From: Planctomycetaceae bacterium
GTDB taxonomy: Bacteria > Planctomycetota > Planctomycetia > Planctomycetales > Planctomycetaceae
Assembly: GCA_947463775.1 (NCBI GenBank)
Contig: CANHVD010000125.1
Span: forward strand, 1-11,532
Length of the DNA stretch: 11,532 nucleotides
Direction: 5' to 3'
Shown: in pieces, positions 1 through 6,492 of the stretch
How the letters are laid out: the number at the start of each line of letters is the position of its first letter
Numbering within the stretch: position 1 is the stretch's first letter
Notes under the pieces: generated by a model
The model's input: the letters and a program-made list of their open reading frames with translations, nothing else
Told to the model about the DNA's origin: nothing
The model's database searches: none
Made by a program: the position numbers and the translations under genes

Positions 1-1694
1 CCATCGGTATACTCACTGCGAACACCGATCTCGCGAATACCAGCAAGGTAGTTGACGTTGTTTTCTTCGACGGCCGGATATGGAAAATCATTGATCGCGC
101 CGGTAAACGTGAACTCGGCTGGTTCCAAACTCGATACCGTTTGAGGCTTACCGACAGCATTGAGCGTACTGCCACAGTCTCGCCGAAGTCCAAGATGAAC
201 CCCCAGAGCGGGCGCACGTTTCTCAAAGCGAGTGAACTTCACTGCCAGGTCACTTTCATCGCTCAATCTGGTGAAGACGATACGGCTGATTCGAGTCTTC
301 TCGCTTTTCGAAGTGGCAAGACTCAATGGACCGCCTGAAAGACGGACAGCGAAGACGGCATGAAACTGTTCCGCATTGGCCACTTCAGGCTTTGCATCAG
401 TCGGATTGATGTTCCTGATCTGACGAGAAAAGTCCCGGTCTCCGATTTTGAGTCGCAACAAATGGTTTGGCTCATTAATCACACAGGAAACATCGACCTG
501 ATAAACTCCGGGCTGTTCAATGACCACAGACCCTTTGGACTCCTCATCAATGGAAGCGAGTTTCACAGACGGCGATTCTACCGGACTCGGAACCGGTGGT
601 ATGCCCTCCAGCATCAGGCCATCGTCATAGCGAGATGCCCGCACCGTCACTTGAAAGTTGCCATGGTCCGGAAGTTCACGCAGTGAAATCTTGAAGTTGG
701 CCATTGGGCCGTAGGTGTTCGATTCGCCAAAGATCTCCGGGCTTGGAATAGCAGGTCGAAGTAACAATCCGCCCGGCACTGCCTGATAGGGCTCTCCCAG
801 AGGATAACCTTCAGTGCCTCGCATGCAGGCAAACACCGCATGGTAGATGCTGTCAAAGTGCTTCCACTGACGGATCGTGTCGTTACCAACATAGCCCTCA
901 ATAAAATCGAATGACGACTGCATCGCATACGGCGTATAAGCAAACGTCTTCTGTGGCTGAAGCTCAGTCACGACAAAATCCTGATTGTTCAGCAGCAGAC
1001 TGTTCGCACCGAGTATTAACGAGTCTTTGCAGGGATCAGGATTAATTCCCAAGCCGAGATCCATCCGAAAGTTCTGAATCGTGGGCTTTGAGTTTTCATT
1101 GACGATACACAGGTCGAGCGATCTCTCCGCAATGTCGAAGTAGTATTCCATCTGCAACGGCGACAGCCCGAGTACCTGCCCATTGTTGGCAAAGCCGTCC
1201 TTTGAAACGCCGTCGGGAGGAAGAATGTCTGACAGGTTTTCCTCCTGCTTCAGCAATTCACGCATCGTATTGCGATACTGCGAAACCGTCAGACGCCGAA
1301 CGGAGCCATTCTTCTGAGTGTCCCTCGATCGAGCCACATTCAACGCCTGCTCAATCCACTTCGACAAAAACTCATGCTCCTCTTTGGTCGGCTGTGGTTC
1401 ATCAGCCGGCGGCATCGCGGCTTCATTCAACTGTTTGCCAATGTCACGCCAGAGGAACAGATGGCGATCCTGCAGAGAACCATCCAACTGGTCGACTCGA
1501 ATTCCCGACTTCATGTTGTCGGCGTTGTGACATCGAAGACAATACTTCTGAAGCAACGGCTGAACCTGCGCCGTAAACGACTTCTCGACGTCACGATCCT
1601 GACCATATGCGTCTGGCGACGAAATCAATGCAACAATTGCGATCAGAAGTCCCAAAGCGCAGGGACCGACATGTCTGGCGAATAGTGATATCAC
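1..1694 (-). CDS. PSCyt1-DUF1587 (DUF1592-family) exported cytochrome c-type protein, C-terminal part beyond the window
   Basis: An open frame of 564 codons runs off the left edge without a stop. It starts at GTG 1694; an in-frame TGA lies four codons upstream and the first in-frame ATG comes after the haem motif, so GTG is the only workable start. Residues 1-31 form a signal peptide with a hydrophobic core at about 13-24. A CLRCH haem c motif sits at residues 52-56, and MPP at 94-96 could supply the distal Met ligand (PSCyt1 domain). The block from RRLTVSQYRNT (133-143) through LPPDGVSKDGF (158-168) is the DUF1587 (PSD3) signature. The rest, with ACMRG and YGPMANFKISLREL, matches the middle of this large planctomycete family, whose members usually continue into DUF1592, DUF1588 and DUF1585. 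Substrate and electron partner are unknown. It is third in the minus-strand row; a DUF1552 gene often follows this family and may lie beyond the edge. No Shine-Dalgarno site is visible. Confidence 0.88.
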   Translation of the reverse strand, partial: MISLFARHVGPCALGLLIAIVALISSPDAYGQDRDVEKSFTAQVQPLLQKYCLRCHNADNMKSGIRVDQLDGSLQDRHLFLWRDIGKQLNEAAMPPADEPQPTKEEHEFLSKWIEQALNVARSRDTQKNGSVRRLTVSQYRNTMRELLKQEENLSDILPPDGVSKDGFANNGQVLGLSPLQMEYYFDIAERSLDLCIVNENSKPTIQNFRMDLGLGINPDPCKDSLILGANSLLLNNQDFVVTELQPQKTFAYTPYAMQSSFDFIEGYVGNDTIRQWKHFDSIYHAVFACMRGTEGYPLGEPYQAVPGGLLLRPAIPSPEIFGESNTYGPMANFKISLRELPDHGNFQVTVRASRYDDGLMLEGIPPVPSPVESPSVKLASIDEESKGSVVIEQPGVYQVDVSCVINEPNHLLRLKIGDRDFSRQIRNINPTDAKPEVANAEQFHAVFAVRLSGGPLSLATSKSEKTRISRIVFTRLSDESDLAVKFTRFEKRAPALGVHLGLRRDCGSTLNAVGKPQTVSSLEPAEFTFTGAINDFPYPAVEENNVNYLAGIREIGVRSEYTD

Positions 1695-1777
1695 GGCTGG
1701 ATCTCATGGAGAGAAAGAAGGCGGGCTGAATAGCCTACCGGTATTCGCTCCACATCACAAGAGCCGCGTCCCACGAT

Positions 1778-1822
1778 CCCGTCCCAACCGCCACCGGGCC
1801 TGCCCAAGCAGGCCCGGACGGG
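1778..1822 (-). terminator. GC-rich hairpin directly after the DUF1501 stop codon
   Basis: A perfect 10-bp stem (CCGGGCCTGC at 1794-1803 pairing with GCAGGCCCGG at 1808-1817) closes a 4-base loop. A further 5 bp (1778-1782 with 1818-1822) can pair outside it, leaving an 11-base bulge on one side. The element touches the TGA of the upstream gene (1823-1825). There is no T tract after it on the minus strand, so it is not a textbook intrinsic terminator. It may be a partial terminator, an mRNA 3'-end stabiliser or a REP-like repeat that reduces expression of the following PSCyt1-DUF1587 gene. Confidence 0.45.
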
Positions 1823-3334
1823 TCAAACCAAAACATCTTTCACAACCACGCCCTCAACATCAGTGAGCCGGCGTTCGAGGCCGTTGTAGTAAAACGTCAG
1901 GCGCTCGTGGTCCAGTCCGAGCAGATGCAGGATCGTGGCATGAAAGTCATGAACGTTGCAGACATTCTCAACAGCCCTGTAACCAAACTCATCCGTCGCC
2001 CCGTATGTGAATGGAGCCTTGACGCCGGCGCCGGCCATCCAGCAGGTGAAGCCTTCGGGATTATGATCACGACCGCTGGCACCTTTTTGGAACGTCGGCA
2101 TGCGCCCGAATTCGGTACACCATACGACCAGCGTGTCTTTCAGCAGTCCCCGTTGTTTCAGATCCGTGATCAACGCGGCTGTGGGCTGATCCAGCACAGG
2201 CCCGTGGACACTGTACTGATCTTTCAAAACTTTATGGCCATCCCAGTTACTGACTCCTTCGCCACCGGTTTGATACGCACCGTTAAAAAGTTGCACAAAC
2301 CGCACGCCCTGCTCCAGCAATCGCCTCGCGAGAATGCAGTTCTTTGCGTAAGCAGCCTTCAATGTGTTTTGAGCATCATCGGCTCCGTACATCGCAAGAG
2401 TCGACGCCGATTCCGTTGAGAGATCTCGCACTTCCGGAATGCTGAGCTGCATCTTTGCGGCGAGTTCATAGCTGCTAATGCGAGCCGCCAGTTCCGTGTC
2501 GCCAGGGAACCGCTCAAGATGTCGATCGTTAAGCCGCTTCAGGAAATCGCGAGTCTTCTTGTCCGACGCTTCCGCAATGGACTCCGGCCGAGCCAGATTG
2601 CGAATGGGCAGCGACGTATTGAAGTCGGTGCCCTGATACGCGGCCGGAAGAAATCCGGGCCCCCAGTTGTTCACGGAATTCTGCGGGGTTCCTCGCGGAT
2701 CTGGAATCGCTACGTAAGACGGAAGATTTTCGTTCTCGGTACCCAATGCGAATGTCGTCCAGGCTCCAATGCTGGGATAACCATCCAGCGTGAAACCCGT
2801 CGACATGTAGTTTTCACCGGGGCCGTGTGTGTTTGTTTTGCCCTTGAGAGAATGAATGAAGCACATGTCATCCGCCAAAGCGCCAAGATGTGGGACAAGA
2901 TCGGAGATCATCTTGCCGCTTTCACCCCGCGGCTGAAACTTCCATGGGCTTTGAGTCACATTGCCCTGCTCTCCCTGAAACGTAATCAGCTTGTCCGCAC
3001 CGGGCAACGGCTGGCCGTGGCGAGCGATCAGTTCCGGCTTGTAGTCAAACGTGTCGACATGACTACAGGCCCCCGAGCAGAAGATCACGACAACTCGCTT
3101 CGCCGCTGCTGGAAAGTGCGCCTGCCGTGACGCAAACGGCCTTGAGGCATCAATATTCGGCCGAATCGGCGACTTCCCGCTGACGCTACTCTTCGGCTTC
3201 TCATCCGCCCTCAACAACCCCTGCTCCGCCAGCATCATCGACAACGCGATGCTGCTAAGCCCCGTGGCCGTGTTATCGAGAAAGCCCCGACGGTTGAGAA
3301 GATGTCGATTAGCGATTGAGTTGGCGTATTGCAT
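1823..3334 (-). CDS. DUF1501 family protein, Tat-exported
   Basis: A 503-residue protein of the DUF1501 family, which has the alkaline phosphatase/sulfatase fold; the reaction of this subgroup is not established. The N-terminus carries a twin-arginine signal, NRRGFL at residues 14-19, followed by a hydrophobic stretch (about 22-41), so export in folded form is likely. Candidate metal or catalytic residues lie in SHVDTFD (91-97), WDGH (364-367), EFGR (408-411), GRDHN (421-425) and the C-terminal VHDFHATILHLLGLDH (461-476). TNTHGPGENYMSTGF (167-181) is a block typical of the planctomycete subgroup. Length is normal and the frame is intact. It starts at ATG 3334, with only a weak GAGAG about 11 bases upstream. 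It lies 163 bases after the PSCyt1-DUF1549-DUF1553 gene, a pairing frequently seen in planctomycetes, and 128 bases before the PSCyt1-DUF1587 gene. Co-transcription is plausible, though hairpins occupy both gaps. Confidence 0.93.
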   Translation of the reverse strand: MQYANSIANRHLLNRRGFLDNTATGLSSIALSMMLAEQGLLRADEKPKSSVSGKSPIRPNIDASRPFASRQAHFPAAAKRVVVIFCSGACSHVDTFDYKPELIARHGQPLPGADKLITFQGEQGNVTQSPWKFQPRGESGKMISDLVPHLGALADDMCFIHSLKGKTNTHGPGENYMSTGFTLDGYPSIGAWTTFALGTENENLPSYVAIPDPRGTPQNSVNNWGPGFLPAAYQGTDFNTSLPIRNLARPESIAEASDKKTRDFLKRLNDRHLERFPGDTELAARISSYELAAKMQLSIPEVRDLSTESASTLAMYGADDAQNTLKAAYAKNCILARRLLEQGVRFVQLFNGAYQTGGEGVSNWDGHKVLKDQYSVHGPVLDQPTAALITDLKQRGLLKDTLVVWCTEFGRMPTFQKGASGRDHNPEGFTCWMAGAGVKAPFTYGATDEFGYRAVENVCNVHDFHATILHLLGLDHERLTFYYNGLERRLTDVEGVVVKDVLV

Positions 3335-3349
3335 AGGATTGCAGCTCTC

Positions 3350-3406
3350 ATTCCCGTCGGCGGAGCGACGGGTGTACCGTACACCTGTCGCTCCGCCGAC
3401 AGGAAT
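3350..3406. repeat. Long inverted repeat (REP-like palindrome) in the gap between the DUF1549/1553 and DUF1501 genes
   Basis: Bases 3356-3376 pair with 3380-3400: 21 positions, all Watson-Crick except one G-T pair at 3370/3386, around a 3-base CCG loop. After one mismatch (3355/3401), five more pairs (3350-3354 with 3402-3406) extend the stem. The core reads GTCGGCGGAGCGAC on one arm and GTCGCTCCGCCGAC on the other. No open frame of its own is evident. It ends 15 bases before the DUF1501 start codon, so it would lie in the leader of that cistron. Such a near-perfect palindrome suggests a dispersed REP-type element, a strong RNA hairpin, or both. A related half-copy lies at 3477-3491. Confidence 0.8.
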
Positions 3407-3497
3407 TTATGTGTTGTAGTCGGAGATGAGGGCAAGAAACAAAGTGCAGGATTGATGGAACGGTGCAAGCTGACTGCCCATCGGCGGAACGCAGGGC

Positions 3498-6263
3498 CTA
3501 CTGCAAAAACACAAACTCATTGCTGTTCAACATCGCTCTGCAAAAGGCTGGAAGACCTTGCTCACCAAGAAATCCAGCGGAATCAATGAGTTCGTTGGCG
3601 CCCGGTTCGCGGCCAAAGCACAGCCAGAAGGCTCGCACGATTTGTTTTGACGCATCGTCGCCAGACTCGCGTTTCAGGCGATCGGCAAAGATTTCAGATT
3701 GCTGCAACATGAACGGACTGTTGAACAAATTGAGCGCCTGAAGAGGCGTCGTTGAGCGGCCTCGTTTGGGGACGGAGGTGGCGGCATCGGGGCAGTCGAA
3801 GATGCCGAAGACGGATTCTTTCTCCAGTCGAACTTTCGTCATGTAGATCATGCGGCGCCAGTCTTCGGGACCGTAGTTCTTTTTTGGAAAGTAGTGACGG
3901 ACGTTTTCCAGTTCGACTTCAAAGCCGCTGAAACCGGGGCCGTACATGCGAGTATCCAGAACGCCTGTCACGGCAAGAATGCTGTCGCGAATTGACTCGG
4001 CTTCTAATCGACGAGGAGGAAATCGCCACCACCATTCGGTCGCCGCATCGGCCTGCAGAGCATCCTCGCGTGGCTGGCTACTTTGCTGATACGTTGAAGA
4101 TAACAGGATCAATCGATGTACATGTTTCAGAGACCAGCCGTTGCCCATAAGCTCGCGAGCCATCCAGTCCAGTAGTTCCGGATGAGTCGGTGCGACGCCG
4201 GCTTTACCGAAGTCGCTCGGTGTTGAGACCAACCCTTTGCCGAAGTGAAACTGCCACAAGCGATTCACGATGACTCTGGCTGTCAGCGGATTCTCTCTCG
4301 ATGCAATCCAGTCGGCCAATGCCAGTCGGCGATGCTGTTCCGGTGTGGCTTCGCTAATCGCCAGCTTTCCGAACGCGGCAACCGTGCCGGGCTCCACTTG
4401 TTCACGTTTTGCCAATGGTTCGCCGCGGAACAAACGATGAGTCGGCCCGGGCTGCTGAAAGGTTCCCGCATAAATCGTTGCGGAGGCCTGAAGTTGTAAC
4501 TTGCGTTGTTCGCAATCCTGCAGTTGCTTAAGCAGTTCGCGGCCCCGCTGAGCCTCTGCTTCGGGGAGCTTCGCAAAGTCGTATTCAGGCTGAGTCATTT
4601 TGCTGTTGAATGGAAGCCGATCGGCCGACGAAGCCACTTCCTTCCACTGCCCAGCTTCGACAGCAACTTCGATCCGATACTTCGTGGCGACTCGATCACC
4701 GAACTGGCCGTCTCGATCTCGTGCCCACGCGATACGACTAATCTGCTTCACTTCGGGAAGTTCAATCTGTACCCAGCCTTTGTTGCCTTCGTTAGAAATC
4801 CAGCTCCGCGAATTTCCGCTGCGGCCATCGTTGAGATGTTCCAGTTTGTGAATCTCGTACCCAGGCAATGTGCTGGAGGCCGTCACCTTTGCACCCGATG
4901 ACGCCAAAGCTACGTTGATCGTATCACTGAAGATTTCCAGTTCATCAATGCACGGTTCGCCGCCGCTGGTTTCATCAATCGTGAAGCGAATGTACTTGGC
5001 AGGCATAGCTTCGAACAGTTCTTCATTACCGCGAGCCGTCACGGCTGGGCGACTTGGTCCGGCGTCCTTCAGAAACAGCTTGAGCTGTTCGCGAAGCTGC
5101 ACCAGTTGTCGATCAATCTGAGCGATCTCTTGCTGCTTGTCTGGTGACAACGGCATTGAACGATCACCATGCTGGATGCCTGCGAACACCGCCTGCATCG
5201 AATAATAATCTGACTGACGAATCGGATCGAACTTGTGGTTGTGGCATCGAGCACAGCCAATCGTCAGGCCGATGAACGCAGTCCCGGTGGTTCCAATGAT
5301 GTCGTCAAGTTCATTTTGACGCTGCATCAGAGTCAGATTAATGTCGGGGCTCTTAACGAGATCGTAAGGCCCCGAGACAAGGTACGCCGTCGCTTCGGGT
5401 ACTCCAATCGCATCGCCCGCGATCTGTTCACGAAGAAACTGATCATACGGCTTGTCCTCATTGAGCGAGCGAATCACGTAGTCTCGATACGGCCAGGCAT
5501 TAGGACGTTCGCGATTGGTTTCGAAGCCGTTGGTTTCGGCGAAGCGGACCAGATCCAGCCAATAACGAGCCCACCTCTCGCCATAGTGAGGACTCGCCAG
5601 AATCCGTTCAACGAGTTGCTGGTAGGCATCTGGTCGCTCATCAGCGACGAACGCCTGAACCTCTTCCGGAGTCGGTGGCAGCCCGAGCATATCGAGGTAG
5701 ATCCGTCGAATCAGATCGGCTTTCGTCACCCTTGGATTTTGTGTAATGGAGTGATCAGTCAGCTTCTGCAGGATGAACGAGTCAATCGGGTTGGAGACAA
5801 AATCGCTAACCACCGATGGCTGCACAACAGCTGCGACGGGCTTGAACGACCAATGATCCAGTTCGCTTGCTTCGGTGTCAGATTCATTCTCCGAGCCCGG
5901 CCATTCGGCTCCCGAGTCGATCCATGTCCGCAGAATCTGAATCTCAGATTCCGTCAACCGATTCGCTTCATCCGGCGGCATCAACTTACCCGCTTCATGT
6001 CCTGAGACAAGGGCGATCAGGTGACTCTTTTCACTGTCCCCAACGATAATGGCTGGTTCACCGGAATCGCCTCCACGCAGCATTGAAGAGCGACGATCCA
6101 GTCGAAGATGGCTCTCCTGAGTCTCCGGGCCGTGGCATTCCAGACATTTGGCCGCGAGAAGTGGTCGGACATGCGATTCAAAACTGACATCGTCGGCGGC
6201 ATCGCACAGCCGAGGCGGAGCGAACAGAAGCAGCGTGACTAACAAAGAAGAAAGCGTTTTCAT
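3498..6263 (-). CDS. PSCyt1-DUF1549-discoidin-DUF1553 exported protein
   Basis: A 921-residue multidomain protein. A signal peptide covers residues 1-23 (hydrophobic core LLVTLLLF). The PSCyt1 domain has a CLECH haem motif at 40-44 and MPP at 95-97 as possible distal ligand. DUF1549 (PSCyt2) spans about 155-366 and includes the family motif GCARCHNHKFDPI (336-348), a second CxxCH. A likely coiled coil follows at 374-397. A discoidin/F5-8C-like domain at about 420-550 is suggested by KYIRFTIDE, LNDGRSGNSRSW and GWVQIELPEVKQISRI. A charged helical stretch (565-595) leads into DUF1553 (PSD1) at about 640-900, with NPLTARVIVNRLWQFHFGKG and STTPLQALNLFNSPF. Length fits the family. The role is probably extracytoplasmic and redox-linked; the discoidin-like domain suggests binding of a polysaccharide or surface polymer (inference). 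It is first in the minus-strand row, paired with the DUF1501 gene downstream. It starts at ATG 6263 without a convincing Shine-Dalgarno site. Confidence 0.94.
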   Translation of the reverse strand: MKTLSSLLVTLLLFAPPRLCDAADDVSFESHVRPLLAAKCLECHGPETQESHLRLDRRSSMLRGGDSGEPAIIVGDSEKSHLIALVSGHEAGKLMPPDEANRLTESEIQILRTWIDSGAEWPGSENESDTEASELDHWSFKPVAAVVQPSVVSDFVSNPIDSFILQKLTDHSITQNPRVTKADLIRRIYLDMLGLPPTPEEVQAFVADERPDAYQQLVERILASPHYGERWARYWLDLVRFAETNGFETNRERPNAWPYRDYVIRSLNEDKPYDQFLREQIAGDAIGVPEATAYLVSGPYDLVKSPDINLTLMQRQNELDDIIGTTGTAFIGLTIGCARCHNHKFDPIRQSDYYSMQAVFAGIQHGDRSMPLSPDKQQEIAQIDRQLVQLREQLKLFLKDAGPSRPAVTARGNEELFEAMPAKYIRFTIDETSGGEPCIDELEIFSDTINVALASSGAKVTASSTLPGYEIHKLEHLNDGRSGNSRSWISNEGNKGWVQIELPEVKQISRIAWARDRDGQFGDRVATKYRIEVAVEAGQWKEVASSADRLPFNSKMTQPEYDFAKLPEAEAQRGRELLKQLQDCEQRKLQLQASATIYAGTFQQPGPTHRLFRGEPLAKREQVEPGTVAAFGKLAISEATPEQHRRLALADWIASRENPLTARVIVNRLWQFHFGKGLVSTPSDFGKAGVAPTHPELLDWMARELMGNGWSLKHVHRLILLSSTYQQSSQPREDALQADAATEWWWRFPPRRLEAESIRDSILAVTGVLDTRMYGPGFSGFEVELENVRHYFPKKNYGPEDWRRMIYMTKVRLEKESVFGIFDCPDAATSVPKRGRSTTPLQALNLFNSPFMLQQSEIFADRLKRESGDDASKQIVRAFWLCFGREPGANELIDSAGFLGEQGLPAFCRAMLNSNEFVFLQ

Positions 6264-6320
6264 GAATCACAGCGGGTGGGAATAGAGGAGGCGAGTTTCT
6301 TGTATTGTGGCTTTGATCCT

Positions 6321-6346
6321 CTGCCCGAGTCCAGTCGTTCGGGCAG
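6321..6346. promoter_or_regulatory. Inverted repeat, candidate operator or hairpin, in the divergent region
   Basis: CTGCCCGA (6321-6328) and TCGGGCAG (6339-6346) form a perfect 8-bp dyad separated by 10 bases. The half-site spacing puts the two centres 18 bases apart, less than two helical turns. It sits 58 bases upstream of the minus-strand start codon and 147 upstream of the plus-strand one. It could be a site for a dimeric regulator or an RNA stem in the minus-strand leader. No regulator gene is present in the window. Confidence 0.35.
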
Positions 6347-6480
6347 TTTCAGTTCTGCGGTGCCAAAGATGTTGCAATCGAATTGACGTGAAAGACTTTG
6401 CTTATTCGAGTTCTGATTGACTATCATCCATGTCCCCTGCCCCATTTGCGCTGCCTCAAAGTTGCGTCGCCCGCCGTTTC

Positions 6481-6485
6481 AGGAG
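6481..6485 (+). promoter_or_regulatory. Shine-Dalgarno site deciding the DUF1501 start
   Basis: AGGAG ends seven bases before ATG 6493. This is the strongest Shine-Dalgarno match seen ahead of any gene in the window and favours 6493 over the in-frame ATG codons at 6430 and 6502. Confidence 0.75.
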
Positions 6486-6492
6486 AACCTTG

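Larger units (their letters stand above)
6264..6492. promoter_or_regulatory. Divergent intergenic control region between the PSCyt1-DUF1549/1553 gene and the second DUF1501 gene
   Basis: These 229 bases separate two genes transcribed away from each other, so promoters for both should lie here. A TATCAT hexamer at 6422-6427, with a poor TTGCTT at 6398-6403 (18-base spacing), is the best -10/-35 candidate found for the plus-strand gene, and it is weak. No convincing minus-strand promoter was recognised by eye. An 8-bp dyad occupies 6321-6346. A frame open from ATG 6430 reads in phase into the DUF1501 gene, but 6493 is preferred as its start. Confidence 0.5.

Noticed and set aside
141..1685. Several short plus-strand and one minus-strand open frames at the left end
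   Set aside because: All overlap the uninterrupted minus-strand PSCyt1-DUF1587 frame, which has a haem motif, a signal peptide and coherent family sequence.
2519..3130. A 203-codon plus-strand open frame antisense to the first DUF1501 gene
   Set aside because: It is fully contained in a DUF1501 gene with intact family motifs; the antisense product is unrecognisable and Arg-rich.
5241..5255. CARCH at residues 337-341 counted as a second haem c site
   Set aside because: The GCARCHNHKFDP motif is a fixed part of DUF1549, and whether it binds haem is not known to me. It is noted in the gene entry but not claimed as a haem site.
5235..6005. A 256-codon plus-strand open frame antisense to the PSCyt1-DUF1549-DUF1553 gene
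   Set aside because: It lies wholly within a well-identified gene on the other strand, has no recognisable domain or ribosome site, and its composition (Arg- and Ile-rich) is typical of an antisense shadow.
6195..6263. Lipoprotein signal in the 921-residue protein, because of a cysteine at residue 20
   Set aside because: The residues before it (P-R-L-C) do not fit a lipobox. A normal signal peptidase cleavage near CDAAD is more likely.
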